This document shows positions 7,073-16,700 of a DNA stretch of 64,000 nt, piece after piece (position 1 is the stretch's first letter; every line of letters starts with the position of its first letter). The stretch lies in contig NZ_JAGMUL010000006.1 in assembly GCF_019049285.1 (NCBI RefSeq), positions 96,139 to 160,138 on the forward strand, in the 5' to 3' direction. This DNA is from Streptomyces sp. AC550_RSS872 (GTDB taxonomy: Bacteria; Actinomycetota; Actinomycetes; Streptomycetales; Streptomycetaceae). The notes beneath the pieces are model-generated. The model had not been told where the DNA came from and made no database searches. It was given only the letters and a program-made list of their open reading frames with translations. Both the position numbers and the translations under genes were made by a program.

Positions 7073-8248
7073 ATGACTCATCCATCCCCCGGCCCCGATG
7101 TCCTGGTCATCGGGGCAGGCATCGTGGGTGCAGCGTGCGCGTACTACTGCACGGCCGCCGGACTGCGGGTCACCGTGGTCGAACGGGGTGCCCTCGGCAG
7201 TGGCACCACCAGCGCCTGCGAGGGCAACATCCTGGTCTCCGACAAGGAGCCCGGACCCGAACTCGACCTGGCCCTGCTGTCCTGTCGTCTGTGGCAGGAG
7301 ATCGGCGAGGATCTGGGCAGGGGCGCGATCGAGTACGAGGCCAAGGGCGGCGTGGTGGTCGCGGGATCGCAGCAGACGGCCGAGGGACTGCGGCGCCTGA
7401 CGGCGGGCCAGCGGACGACGGGGGTCGACGCGGTCGACATCGCCGCGGACGAGTTGTTCGAGCTGGAGCCCAACGTGACCCGGGAAGCCGTCGGCGGGGC
7501 GTTCTACGCCCAGGACGCGCAGGTCCAACCGACGCTGGCCGCCGCCCAACTGCTGCGCCGGGCCAGGCTGCGCGGGGCGACCGTCCATGTCGGCACCGGC
7601 GTCACCGGCTTCGTGCGCGACAAGCGCGGCGCGGTCACGGGAGTGCGGACCGACTCCTGCGACGTCCCGGTCCTGCACGCGCGGTGGGTGATCAACGCGG
7701 CGGGCACCTGGGCCGGGCAGCTGTCCGAACTCGCCGGCGCCCCGGTGCCGGTCCTGCCGCGCAAGGGCTTCATCCTGGTGACCGAACCGCTGCCGCGCGT
7801 CGTACGGCACAAGGTCTACACCGCGGAGTACGTGGCCAATGTCGCCAGCGGCGACGCGGGCCTGGAGACCTCGGTCGTGGTCGAGGGAACCCGGGCCGGC
7901 ACCGTCCTGATCGGCGCCAGCCGTGAGCGGGTCGGCTTCGACCGCACGGTGTCCCTGCCGGTGCTGCGCAGGCTGGCGGCCCAGGCCATCGGCCTCTTCC
8001 CGTTCCTCGCCGACATCTCCCTGCTGCGCACCTACCTCGGGTTCCGCCCCTACTGTCCGGACCATCTGCCCGTCATCGGCCCGGACCCGCGCGCACCCGG
8101 TCTGCTGCACGCCTGCGGCCATGAAGGAGCGGGGATCGGACTGGCCGGCGCCACCGGTCATCTGCTGGCCCAGCATCTGTCCGGTGAGAAACCCGATCTG
8201 GACCTGACGCCGTTCCGTCCGGACCGCTTCGAGGAGGCGACCCCTTGA
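7073..8248 (+). CDS. FAD-dependent oxidoreductase, D-hydroxyproline dehydrogenase catalytic (DAO-type) subunit
   Basis: A 391-residue protein of the D-amino-acid oxidase (DAO) fold. The N-terminal FAD motif is DVLVIGAGIVGAACAYYC, and the C-terminal FAD-binding part reads YCPDHLPVIGPD then GHEGAGIGLAGATGHLLA. It is immediately followed by a small [2Fe-2S] protein and a second FAD/NAD-type oxidoreductase with an extra Fe-S motif. That three-part set defines heteromeric D-hydroxyproline (or related imino-acid) dehydrogenases and the similar HcnABC-type enzymes. With the epimerase and deaminase genes downstream, oxidation of cis-4-hydroxy-D-proline to pyrroline-4-hydroxy-2-carboxylate is the likely reaction. 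The stop overlaps the next start as TTGA. Confidence 0.87.
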   Translation: MTHPSPGPDVLVIGAGIVGAACAYYCTAAGLRVTVVERGALGSGTTSACEGNILVSDKEPGPELDLALLSCRLWQEIGEDLGRGAIEYEAKGGVVVAGSQQTAEGLRRLTAGQRTTGVDAVDIAADELFELEPNVTREAVGGAFYAQDAQVQPTLAAAQLLRRARLRGATVHVGTGVTGFVRDKRGAVTGVRTDSCDVPVLHARWVINAAGTWAGQLSELAGAPVPVLPRKGFILVTEPLPRVVRHKVYTAEYVANVASGDAGLETSVVVEGTRAGTVLIGASRERVGFDRTVSLPVLRRLAAQAIGLFPFLADISLLRTYLGFRPYCPDHLPVIGPDPRAPGLLHACGHEGAGIGLAGATGHLLAQHLSGEKPDLDLTPFRPDRFEEATP

Positions 8249-8532
8249 CCCCTGCGCCACTCACCTTCACCTTCACTTTCGACGGCGAGCCCGTGCAGGC
8301 GCGGTCCGGGCAGAGCGTGGCCGCCGCTCTCCTCGCCTCCGGTCGGCGCTCCTGGCGGCGCACCCGCACCGAAGGCCGCCCGCGCGGCGTGTTCTGCGGC
8401 ATCGGTGTGTGCTTCGACTGCCTGGTGACCATCAACGGGCGCCCCAACCACCGCGCCTGCCTCGTCGAGGCCCGGCCCGGCGACACCGTCTCCACCCAGG
8501 AAGGAACGGGTCATGACGACCTCGCGTGCTGA
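8245..8532 (+). CDS. [2Fe-2S] small subunit of the D-hydroxyproline dehydrogenase
   Basis: A 95-residue ferredoxin-like subunit. It has the cluster pattern C-x4-C-x2-C (CGIGVCFDC) and a fourth cysteine at RACL, as in the small subunits of LhpF/HcnA-type dehydrogenases. TTG 8245 is the likely start: it overlaps the previous stop by 4 nt and follows GAGGAGG. The last 20 nt overlap the start of the next gene, so the three subunits are translationally coupled. Its role would be electron transfer between the two flavin subunits. Confidence 0.87.
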   Translation: MTPAPLTFTFTFDGEPVQARSGQSVAAALLASGRRSWRRTRTEGRPRGVFCGIGVCFDCLVTINGRPNHRACLVEARPGDTVSTQEGTGHDDLAC

Positions 8533-9946
8533 GCTGGGAGGCACCCTGTACGACATCGCGGTCCTCGGCGGCGGACCGGCCGGCCTGTCAGCGGCCGTCG
8601 CCGCCGCGACACAGGGCAGCCGTACGGTGCTGATCGAAGCGGGAGCGCGCCCGGGCGGCCAGTACTGGCGTCACCGCGACGGCGACGACGGCGCCTTGCA
8701 CCACGGCTGGGGCCAATTCCGGCGCCTCCAGCGGAAGTCGGCCGCACACCATCTCCTCGACCACCGCTTCGGCCACTCGATCTGGCACGTGGAACGCACC
8801 GCGGAAGGCTTCGTCACCCACACCACCTGCGACGACGTCCCCCGCACCCTCCGCAGCCGGACCGTGATCGTGGCAACCGGTGCCTACGACCGCCAACTGC
8901 CCTTCCCCGGCTGGACGATCCCGGGGGTCTTCACCGCCGGAGCCGTTCAGGCCCTCCTCAAGGGGCAGGGCGTCCTGGCCGGGAAGCGGATCGCCGTCGC
9001 GGGCACCGGGCCCTTCCTGCTCCCGGTGGCCGCGGGCCTGGCCGAGGGCGGCGCCACGGTCGTAGGCGTCTTCGAGGCCGGCAGGCCCACCGCCTTCGGC
9101 AGGCATCCGATCGCCACCCTGCGCAATCTGCCCAAACTGGCGGAAGGCGCCGGGTACTTGAGCACCCTCCTCAAGCACCGCATCCCCTACCGCACCCGCA
9201 CCACCGTCGTCGTCGCCCATGGCACCGACACCGTCACCGGGGCCACCGTCGCCCGGCTGGACGACCAGTGGCGGATGGTGCCCGGCAGCGCCCGCGAGAT
9301 CGACTGCGACACGGTCGCGGTCGGCTACGGCTTCACCCCACAGACCGAGATCCCCCTGCAACTCGGCTGCGAGATGGCACGGGACGCCGACGGCAGCCTC
9401 GTGGCCCGCGTCGACTCGCGGCAGCGCAGCACTGCCGACGGTGTGTACCTCGCAGGCGAGGTGTGCGGCGTGGGCGGAGCACAACTCGCCGTGACAGAAG
9501 GTGAGTTGGCGGGGCTGCATGCCTCGTACACCACCCATGGTTCCTCCGTGGACCGTCGGCGTCTGACCCTGCTGCTGCGACGGCGGGCCGCCCAGCGGTC
9601 CTTCGCCGCGGCCATGCACCAGGCGTATCCGGTGCGGGACGGCTGGCAGAGCTGGCTGGACGAGGGCACCACGGTCTGCCGGTGCGAGGAGGTCACCGCC
9701 GGGACCATCCGCGAGGCGGTCGGCGACCTCGGGGCGACCGACCCGCGCGCGGTCAAGCTCTACGCCCGCCCCGGCATGGGTCTGTGCCAGGGCCGTGTCT
9801 GCGGCTACGCCACCACCTGCCTCGTCGCCCGCGCCAACGACCGGCAGCCCACCGCCGACGACCTGCGCGGCATGGCCGCCCGCCCCGTCGCACAGCCCCT
9901 CACCCTGGGCGCCCTCGCCGCCGGAGACGACGACAACAGCAGCTGA
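8513..9946 (+). CDS. FAD/NAD(P)-binding oxidoreductase, Fe-S containing subunit of D-hydroxyproline dehydrogenase
   Basis: A 477-residue protein. An N-terminal FAD fold (DIAVLGGGPAGLSAAVAA) and an inserted NAD-type fold (KRIAVAGTGPFLLPVAAGLA) are followed by a C-terminal BFD-like [2Fe-2S] module with cysteines at VCRCEEVTAG and LCQGRVCGY. This matches the alpha subunits of heteromeric proline/hydroxyproline dehydrogenases and HcnB. A GGAACGGGTC stretch lies upstream and the start overlaps the ferredoxin gene. A 113-nt gap with operator-like site B separates it from the next gene, so transcription probably restarts there. Confidence 0.87.
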   Translation: MTTSRAELGGTLYDIAVLGGGPAGLSAAVAAATQGSRTVLIEAGARPGGQYWRHRDGDDGALHHGWGQFRRLQRKSAAHHLLDHRFGHSIWHVERTAEGFVTHTTCDDVPRTLRSRTVIVATGAYDRQLPFPGWTIPGVFTAGAVQALLKGQGVLAGKRIAVAGTGPFLLPVAAGLAEGGATVVGVFEAGRPTAFGRHPIATLRNLPKLAEGAGYLSTLLKHRIPYRTRTTVVVAHGTDTVTGATVARLDDQWRMVPGSAREIDCDTVAVGYGFTPQTEIPLQLGCEMARDADGSLVARVDSRQRSTADGVYLAGEVCGVGGAQLAVTEGELAGLHASYTTHGSSVDRRRLTLLLRRRAAQRSFAAAMHQAYPVRDGWQSWLDEGTTVCRCEEVTAGTIREAVGDLGATDPRAVKLYARPGMGLCQGRVCGYATTCLVARANDRQPTADDLRGMAARPVAQPLTLGALAAGDDDNSS

Positions 9947-9997
9947 CGGCAGCGGATTTGCCCACGTCACCAGTGACAGGGGCTCGCGGTCTATGTA

Positions 9998-10011
9998 ATG
10001 TGATATTGCAC
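9998..10011. promoter_or_regulatory. Operator-like site B of the hydroxyproline locus
   Basis: ATGTGATATTGCAC; its reverse complement GTGCAATATCACAT matches site A at 12 of 14 positions. It is in the 113-nt gap before the deaminase gene, about 48 nt before the ATG at 10060, in an AT-rich patch unlike its surroundings. Confidence 0.6.
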
Positions 10012-10059
10012 TGTTCCTGATGGCTACCGATGGTGGGATCACCGACACGTGGAGGACTC

Positions 10060-10965
10060 ATGACCCGGGCGAAGCCCTGGCACGGCATGCTCGTCGCGAC
10101 CGCACTCCCCCTGCGCGAGACACCGAACGGCGACCTGGCCGTCGACTTCGACGCCTACGCCGACCACGTCGCCTGGCTCGCCGCCAATGGCTGCGACGGT
10201 GTCACGCCGAACGGTTCCCTCGGCGAGTACCAGAACCTGTCCGCCGAGGAGCGCGCCCAAGTGGTCACCACCGCCGTGGCCGCCGCTCCCGAAGGCTTCA
10301 CCGTCATGCCGGGCGTGGCCGCCTACGGCGCCGACGAGGCCCGCCGCTGGGCCGAACAGGCCGGCGAGGCGGGCGCCTCCGCCGTGATGCTGCTCCCGCC
10401 GAACTCCTACCGCGCCGACAACCGCGCGGTCGTGGCGCACTACCGCGAGGTCGCCAAAGCCGGCGTGCCGGTGGTCGCCTACAACAACCCGCACGACACC
10501 AAGGTCGACCTCGTCCCCGAGCTCCTCGCCGAGCTGTTCGACGAGGGACTGATCGTCGCGGTCAAGGAGTTCTCCGGCGACATCCGCCGCTACTACCGGA
10601 TCACCGAACTCGCCCCGGGCCTTGACGTCCTGGCCGGCACCGACGACCTGGCCCTGGAGATGGCCGTCTCCGGGTCGCCGGGCTGGATCTCCGGCTACCC
10701 CAATGCCCTGCCGCGCGCCTGCGCCGCCCTGTGGGAGGCGGCCGGCAAGGGCGACCTCGCCACCGCCCTCCCCCTGTACCGCATCCTCCACCCGCTGCTG
10801 CGCTGGGACTCGCGCACCGAGTTCGTGCAGGCCATCAAGCTCAGCATGGACCTCGTCGGCCGCTACGGCGGTCCCTGCCGCCAGCCCCGCCTACCGCTCA
10901 CTCCCGAGCACGAGGCGCTCGTGCGCACCGCCACCGAGAAGGCCATCGCGGAAGGGCTCGCCTGA
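10060..10965 (+). CDS. DapA-family lyase, probable 1-pyrroline-4-hydroxy-2-carboxylate deaminase
   Basis: A 301-residue (beta/alpha)8 protein of the dihydrodipicolinate synthase/N-acetylneuraminate lyase family. It shows the substrate loop NGSLGEY, the tyrosine motif VVAYNNPHD and the Schiff-base lysine in IVAVKEFSGDI. In hydroxyproline pathways a DapA homologue deaminates pyrroline-4-hydroxy-2-carboxylate to alpha-ketoglutarate semialdehyde; the neighbours make that assignment much better than lysine synthesis. ATG 10060 follows GGAGG; 10 in-frame codons upstream lack a signal. The epimerase gene starts 3 nt after the stop. The final enzyme, ketoglutarate semialdehyde dehydrogenase, is not in this locus. 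Confidence 0.85.
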   Translation: MTRAKPWHGMLVATALPLRETPNGDLAVDFDAYADHVAWLAANGCDGVTPNGSLGEYQNLSAEERAQVVTTAVAAAPEGFTVMPGVAAYGADEARRWAEQAGEAGASAVMLLPPNSYRADNRAVVAHYREVAKAGVPVVAYNNPHDTKVDLVPELLAELFDEGLIVAVKEFSGDIRRYYRITELAPGLDVLAGTDDLALEMAVSGSPGWISGYPNALPRACAALWEAAGKGDLATALPLYRILHPLLRWDSRTEFVQAIKLSMDLVGRYGGPCRQPRLPLTPEHEALVRTATEKAIAEGLA

Positions 10966-10967
10966 CC

Positions 10968-11969
10968 ATGCGCAGCAACCGGGTCTTCCACGCCGTCGAC
11001 TCCCACACAGAGGGGATGCCGACCCGGGTCGTCACCGGAGGCGTCGGAGTCGTCCCCGGGGCCACCATGTTCGACCGGCGCCGGTACTTCATCGACCACC
11101 TCGACCACATCCGCCGGCTGCTGATGAACGAGCCGCGCGGTCACTCGGCGATGAGCGGAGCGATCCTCCAGCCGCCGACCCGGCCGGACGCGGACTTCGG
11201 CGTCCTCTACATCGAGACCTCCGGCTGTCTGCCCATGTGCGGGCACGGCACGATCGGCGTCGCCACGGTCCTGGTGGAGACCGGCATGGTCGAGGTCGCA
11301 GAGCCGGTCACGACGATCCGGCTCGACACCCCGGCCGGGCTCGTCGTCGTCGACGTCCGTGTGGAGGACGGCTCCGCCAAGGCGGTCACCCTGCGCAACG
11401 TCCCCTCGTTCGCCCTCGCGCTGGACCGGACAGTCAAGGTCGCCCCGTGGGGCGAGCTCGCCTACGACATGGCCTTCGGCGGCAACTTCTACGCCATCGT
11501 CGAACTGGACGACCTCGGGATCCCCTTCGAACGGGCCCACAAGAACCGGCTCATGGAGGCAGGGCTGGCCATCATGGCGGCCATCAACGAACAGGACCGG
11601 CCCGTCCATCCCGGCAATCCCGAGATCAACGGCGTCCACCACGTCCACCTGACCGCACCCGGATCCACCGCCGCCCACTCCCGGCACGCGATGGTCATCC
11701 ACCCGGGCATGTTCGACCGCTCCCCCTGCGGCACGGGCACCAGCGCCCGCATGGCCCAGCTGCACGCGCGCGGACTGCTGCCGCTGAACACCGAGTTCCG
11801 CAACGAGTCGTTCATCGGCACGCACTTCATCGGCGAACTCGTCGAGGAAACAGAGGTGGCCGGCCGCCGTGCGGTCATCCCCACCGTCACCGGCCGCGCC
11901 TGGATCACCGGCACCGCCCAGTACATGTACGACCCGGACGATCCCTTCCCGCAGGGGTTCGAGCTGTGA
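10968..11969 (+). CDS. 4-hydroxyproline 2-epimerase (proline racemase family)
   Basis: A 333-residue protein of the proline racemase superfamily. Both catalytic cysteines are present: MCGHGTIG (about residue 88) and SPCGTGTSA (about residue 250). Two cysteines indicate a racemase/epimerase rather than a trans-3-hydroxyproline dehydratase, in which one is replaced. Context makes trans-4-hydroxy-L-proline to cis-4-hydroxy-D-proline the expected reaction, the first step feeding the dehydrogenase encoded upstream. It begins 3 nt after the deaminase stop and is likely co-transcribed with it. Confidence 0.9.
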   Translation: MRSNRVFHAVDSHTEGMPTRVVTGGVGVVPGATMFDRRRYFIDHLDHIRRLLMNEPRGHSAMSGAILQPPTRPDADFGVLYIETSGCLPMCGHGTIGVATVLVETGMVEVAEPVTTIRLDTPAGLVVVDVRVEDGSAKAVTLRNVPSFALALDRTVKVAPWGELAYDMAFGGNFYAIVELDDLGIPFERAHKNRLMEAGLAIMAAINEQDRPVHPGNPEINGVHHVHLTAPGSTAAHSRHAMVIHPGMFDRSPCGTGTSARMAQLHARGLLPLNTEFRNESFIGTHFIGELVEETEVAGRRAVIPTVTGRAWITGTAQYMYDPDDPFPQGFEL

Positions 11970-12020
11970 CCGCCCCGTGCACACCCCGGCGGCAGGGATG
12001 TCGACGGTGTGCACGGAAAC

Positions 12021-12036
12021 ATGCGATACATCACAT
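12021..12036. promoter_or_regulatory. Operator-like site C before the GntR gene
   Basis: ATGCGATACATCACAT, a 16-bp version of the motif at 7050 and 9998 (shared TGC-n-ATA and ACAT halves, two extra central bases). It is about 90 nt upstream of the regulator's ATG, consistent with autoregulation. Confidence 0.5.
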
Positions 12037-12124
12037 ACCGTCGGCCGGATAGCATGGCCCAGCCACGGCTGACGTCGAAGTCGAGCGTGGAACGATCCCG
12101 CCGCCGACAGTGAGGAAGCCAGCC

Positions 12125-12823
12125 ATGAGCGCGGACGACGGCACGACCGTGAACCTGCCTTCGTTCCGTGGCCGCCGGAACCTCCGCCAGGAGATCACCG
12201 AGACCCTCCGCGGGGCGGTCATCGCCGGCGAGATGACACCGGGCGTCGTCTACTCCGCCCCCAGCCTCGCGGAACAGTTCGGCGTCTCCCCGACCCCCGT
12301 GCGCGAGGCGCTGCTCGACCTCGCCAAGGAGGGCCTCGTCGAAGTCGTCCGCAACAAGGGCTTCCGCGTCACGGCGCTCTCCGCGAAGGAGCTCGACGAC
12401 ATCACCGAACTCCGGGCGCTCATCGAGCCGCCCACGATCCGCCGGATCACGGAACAGGGTGTGTCGGCGAAGGCCGTCAAGCAGCTGCGTCCGCTCGCGG
12501 CCGGTATCGAGAAGGCGGCGGCGCGCCGGGACTTCATCGCGCACGTCACCATCGACATGCAGTTCCACCTCGCCCTGCTGGAACTGGCCGGCAACCCCCG
12601 CCTGCTGGAGACGGTGAGGTCCCTGCGCACCAGCTCCCGCATCTACGGCCTGCGTGAACTCCCCGCCGGTGACGCGCTGTTCGACTCCTCCCACGAGCAC
12701 GCCGAACTGCTCGACCTCATCGAGGCCGGCGACGCGGACGGCGCGGAAGCCCTGATGCGCCGTCACATCAGCCATGTACGAGGCATCTGGAGCGAGAAGA
12801 ACCTCGCCGAGGACCCCGACTGA
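12125..12823 (+). CDS. GntR-family regulator (FCD/FadR type) of the hydroxyproline genes
   Basis: A 232-residue regulator. An N-terminal winged helix (LRQEITETLRGAVIAGEM, PSLAEQFGVSPTPVREALLDL) is followed by an all-helical FCD ligand domain with metal/ligand residues at ELRALIEPP, DMQFHLALLELAGN and SSHEHAELLDLIEAGD. ATG 12125 follows GAGGAA; a GTG at 12110 is also possible. Position directly after the epimerase and three related operator-like sites, one before this gene, argue that it represses the locus until hydroxyproline or a pathway imine is present. Confidence 0.88.
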   Translation: MSADDGTTVNLPSFRGRRNLRQEITETLRGAVIAGEMTPGVVYSAPSLAEQFGVSPTPVREALLDLAKEGLVEVVRNKGFRVTALSAKELDDITELRALIEPPTIRRITEQGVSAKAVKQLRPLAAGIEKAAARRDFIAHVTIDMQFHLALLELAGNPRLLETVRSLRTSSRIYGLRELPAGDALFDSSHEHAELLDLIEAGDADGAEALMRRHISHVRGIWSEKNLAEDPD

Positions 12824-13146
12824 CCTACGTACGCGTCCGGTTCGCCGGTCCCTGGGCCGGAAATCGACGAATGCCCGAGAACATCCGCACCCGATGGCGC
12901 TCCCCGCCTCCCCGGACATCCGCGATCACGCCAATGTCGGCACGCGGCACCTCACGGGCGACGAGCACCGCGCGGCTCCCCCCGGTCGCCCCTGCCCTCC
13001 CCGTGCCTGCACAGATGCGGCCCCACCGGCAGCTTCACATACTCGCCACAGCACTCTCACACCTGGCACACATTCGGCCGATCGGCGGCCCGCGTCCCCT
13101 GCGTGAGGCAGACGGCGGGCAGGTCGCCTGCCTAGCCTCCCGGGCC
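12824..13146. other. Intergenic region, no gene recognised
   Basis: About 320 nt between the GntR gene and the secreted-protein gene. Frames through it are Arg/Pro-rich and unlike protein. TAGCCT near 13132, about 10 nt before the next ATG, could be a -10 element for a leaderless or short-leader transcript. Confidence 0.4.
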
Positions 13147-13674
13147 ATGCGATCACCACGTATGAGACGCCTGGGTCTCACCACCGTTCTCGGTCTGTTC
13201 CTCGCGTTCTTCGGCCTGGCCCCCAGCGCGAGCGCGGCCGACCCCGCGCCGGCCGGCCTCACGTTCGCCGCCGACGCCGCCACCACGACGCCCGGCGGCA
13301 CGGTGCAGCTCTCCATGACGCTGACCAACAACAAGACGTACGACGTCCTGTTCGTCTACCAGACGATCGAGCCCACCTGGCTCACCACCCAGCGCCCCGA
13401 CCTGAAGTACAGCTTCACCGGCTGCACCCTCGCCGGCACCGCGGGCAGCACCCCGTGCACCGGGACCGGCCCGAGCAACCTCGGCGCGAATTACGGAGCC
13501 ACCATCCCGCCCGGACAGAGCCGGACCGTCACGCTGACCCTCCAGGTCGCCGCCGACTCGGGCTGCAACGGCAACATCGGCTTCTACTCGTACTACTACG
13601 CCGAGTTCAGCGACACGACGAACACCAGCGGCGGCCCGGTCTTCACGCCTCAGACCCGGGTGCTCTGCGCCTGA
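13147..13674 (+). CDS. Secreted protein with an Ig-like beta domain, function unknown
   Basis: A 175-residue exported protein. Residues 1-30 form a signal peptide (basic MRSPRMRRL, hydrophobic core, cleavage after ASA). The mature part is Thr/Asn/Gly-rich and beta-predicted (VQLSMTLTNNKTYDVLFVYQ, SRTVTLTLQVAADSG), like Ig-like/DUF11-type extracellular folds. Four cysteines (GCTLAG, TPCTG, GCNGN, VLCA) could form two disulfides. The start could also be the second ATG at 13162; neither has a clear Shine-Dalgarno. It is followed by a strong bidirectional hairpin. No enzymatic motif is seen. Confidence 0.75.
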   Translation: MRSPRMRRLGLTTVLGLFLAFFGLAPSASAADPAPAGLTFAADAATTTPGGTVQLSMTLTNNKTYDVLFVYQTIEPTWLTTQRPDLKYSFTGCTLAGTAGSTPCTGTGPSNLGANYGATIPPGQSRTVTLTLQVAADSGCNGNIGFYSYYYAEFSDTTNTSGGPVFTPQTRVLCA

Positions 13675-13707
13675 ACCCCGCTCGGCCCTTCGATCAGACC
13701 CGCCGAC

Positions 13708-13738
13708 GCCCCGCGCAGGTTCCTCACCTGCGCGGGGC
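13708..13738. terminator. Strong bidirectional hairpin terminator
   Basis: GCCCCGCGCAGGT (13708-13720) pairs perfectly with ACCTGCGCGGGGC (13726-13738) around a 5-nt loop. It sits between the convergent secreted-protein and pyruvate carboxylase genes, serving both. Confidence 0.85.
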
Positions 13739-13752
13739 AACACGCGGTCGGA

Positions 13753-16700
13753 TCAGGCGAGTTCCACCAGGAGATCGCCGCCCTCGACCTGCTGGATGGG
13801 GTTGATGGCCAGGCGAGCCACCCGGCCGGACTTCGCGGCGGTGATCGAGGCCTCCATCTTCATCGCCTCGATGGTGGCCACCGTCGCACCGGCCTCCACC
13901 TCCTCGCCCTCGGTGACCGTGAGGGTGACCACGCCGGCGAACGGGGCCGCGACATGGCCGGGGTTGCCCCGGTCGGCCTTCTCCGTCACCGGGACGTCCG
14001 AGGCGGCCGCCCGGTCGCGGACCTGGATCGGGCGCAACTGGCCGTTCAGGGAAGACATCACGGTACGCATGCCGCGCTCGTCCGCGTCACCGACGGCCTG
14101 AAGCTCGATCAGCAGCCGGACACCTCGCTCGAGGTCGACGGCGTACTCCTTGCCCGGGCGCAGCCCGTAGAAGAAGTCCTTGCTGTCGAGCACGCTGGTG
14201 TCGCCGTAGGTGTCGCGGTGGCTCTCGAACTCGCGGGTCGGCGCCGGGAACAGCAGCCGGTTGAGCGTCTCGCGCCGGTCCTTCGCCAGCCCCTCGCGGT
14301 CGTCGGCGGTCAGTTCCCGCACCGGCTTGGCCTCGGCGCGGCCCTTCAGCGCCTTGCTGCGGAAGGGCTCGGGCCAGCCGCCGGGCGGGGTGCCCAGCTC
14401 GCCGCGGAGGAAGCCGATGACGGAGTCGGGGATGTCGAAGCGGTCCGGATCCGACTCGAAGTCCGCCGGGGAGACGCCGGCACCCACCAGGTGCAGTGCC
14501 AGGTCGCCGACCACCTTGGAGGAGGGGGTCACCTTCACCAGGCGGCCCAGCATCCGGTCGGCGGCGGCGTACATCGCCTCGATGTCCTCGAAGCGGTCGC
14601 CCAGACCCAACGCGACCGCCTGGGTGCGCAGGTTGGAGAGCTGCCCGCCGGGGATCTCGTGATGGTAGACGCGGCCGGTCGGCGAGGCCAGGCCCGCCTC
14701 GAAGGGGGCGTAGACCTTGCGGACGCTCTCCCAGTACGGCTCCAGGTCGCCGACCGCCTGGAGGTCGAGGCCGGTGGGCCGTTCGGAGTGGTCGGTCGCG
14801 GCGACGATCGCGGACAGCGACGGCTGCGAGGTCGTACCGGCCATGGACGCCACGGCCCCGTCCACGGCGTCCGCCCCGGCCTGGATCGCGGCGAGGTAGG
14901 TGGCGAGCTGCCCGCCCGCGGTGTCATGGGTGTGGATGTGCACCGGCAGGTCGAACTCCCGGCGCAGGGCCGACACCAGCTTCGCGGCGGCCGGTGCCCG
15001 CAGCAGACCGGCCATGTCCTTGACCGCCAGGACGTGGGCGCCCGCGTCGACGATCTGCTCGGCCAGGCGCAGGTAGTAGTCCAGGGTGTACAGCTTCTCC
15101 GCCCGGTCGGACAGGTCGGAGGTGTAGCACAGGGCCACCTCCGCGACGGCCGTACCGGTCTCCCGTACGGCCTCGATGGCGGGCCGCATCTGGTCGACGT
15201 CGTTGAGGGCGTCGAAGATGCGGAAGATGTCGATGCCGGTGGCCGCCGCCTCCTGCACGAAGGCATCAGTCACCTCCGTGGGATACGGCGTGTAGCCCAC
15301 GGTGTTGCGGCCGCGCAGCAGCATCTGGAGGCAGATGTTCGGCGCGGCCTCGCGCAGGGCGGCGAGGCGCTCCCACGGGTCCTCGGCGAGGAAGCGCAGG
15401 GCGACGTCGTAGGTGGCGCCTCCCCAGCACTCCAGGGACAGCAGCTGGGGCAGGGTGCGCGCCACGACGGGGGCGACGGCGAGCATGTCCTTGGTGCGGA
15501 CCCGGGTGGCGAGCAGCGACTGGTGGGCGTCGCGGAACGTGGTGTCGGTGACGCCGATGGTCGGCGAGGCGCGCAGCCAGCTCGCGAAGCCCTCCGGGCC
15601 GAGTTCGGCGAGCCGTTGCCGTGACCCGGCCGGCGGCTCACCGGCGGGCAGCGCGGGCAGCTTGGTCAACGGGTCGATGAGGTCGGGCCGTTCGCCGTGC
15701 GGCTTGTTGACGGTGACGTCGGCGAGGTAGGTGAGCAGCTTGGTGCCGCGGTCGGCGGAGTGGCGGGCGGTGAGCAGGTGCGGGCGCTGCTCGATGAAGG
15801 AGGTGGTGACCCGGCCGGCCTGGAAGTCGGGGTCGTCGAGGACCGCTTGCAGGAAGGGGATGTTGGTGGCCACGCCGCGGATGCGGAACTCGGCGACGGC
15901 GCGCCGGGCACGTCCGACCGCGGTGGTGAAGTCCCGGCCCCGGCAGGTGAGCTTCACCAGCATCGAGTCGAAGTGCGCGCTGATCTCCGTACCGGCGTGG
16001 GTGGTACCGCCGTCGAGACGGATGCCCGAGCCGCCCGGCGAGCGGTAGGCGCTGATGCGGCCGGTGTCCGGCCGGAAGCCGTTGGCGGGGTCCTCGGTGG
16101 TGATACGGCACTGGAGGGCGGCGCCGCGCAGGGTGACGGTCTCCTGGGCGAGGCCGAGGTCGGCGAGGGTCTCGCCGGCGGCGATACGCAGCTGCGACTG
16201 GACCAGGTCGACGTCGGTGACCTCCTCGGTCACCGTGTGCTCGACCTGGATGCGCGGGTTCATCTCGATGAAGACGTGGTTGCCCTCGCGGTCGAGGAGG
16301 AATTCCACCGTGCCGGCGTTGCGGTAGCCGATCTGCTCGGCGAAGCGCACGGCGTCGGCGCAGATGCGGTCGCGCAGGGCGGGGTCGAGGTTCGGGGCGG
16401 GGGCGAGTTCGATCACCTTCTGGTGGCGGCGCTGGACGGAACAGTCCCGCTCGAAGAGATGGATGACGTTGCCCTGGCCGTCGGCGAGGATCTGCACCTC
16501 GATGTGGCGGGGCTCGACGACGGCCTTCTCCAGGAAGACCGTGGGGTCGCCGAACGCGGACGCCGCCTCGCGGGAGGCCGCCTCGATGGACTCGCGCAGC
16601 TGGGCGGGCTCCTCGACGCGGCGCATGCCGCGCCCGCCGCCGCCCGCGACCGCCTTGACGAAGACGGGGAAGCCGATCTCCTCGGCGGCCCGGACCAGCT

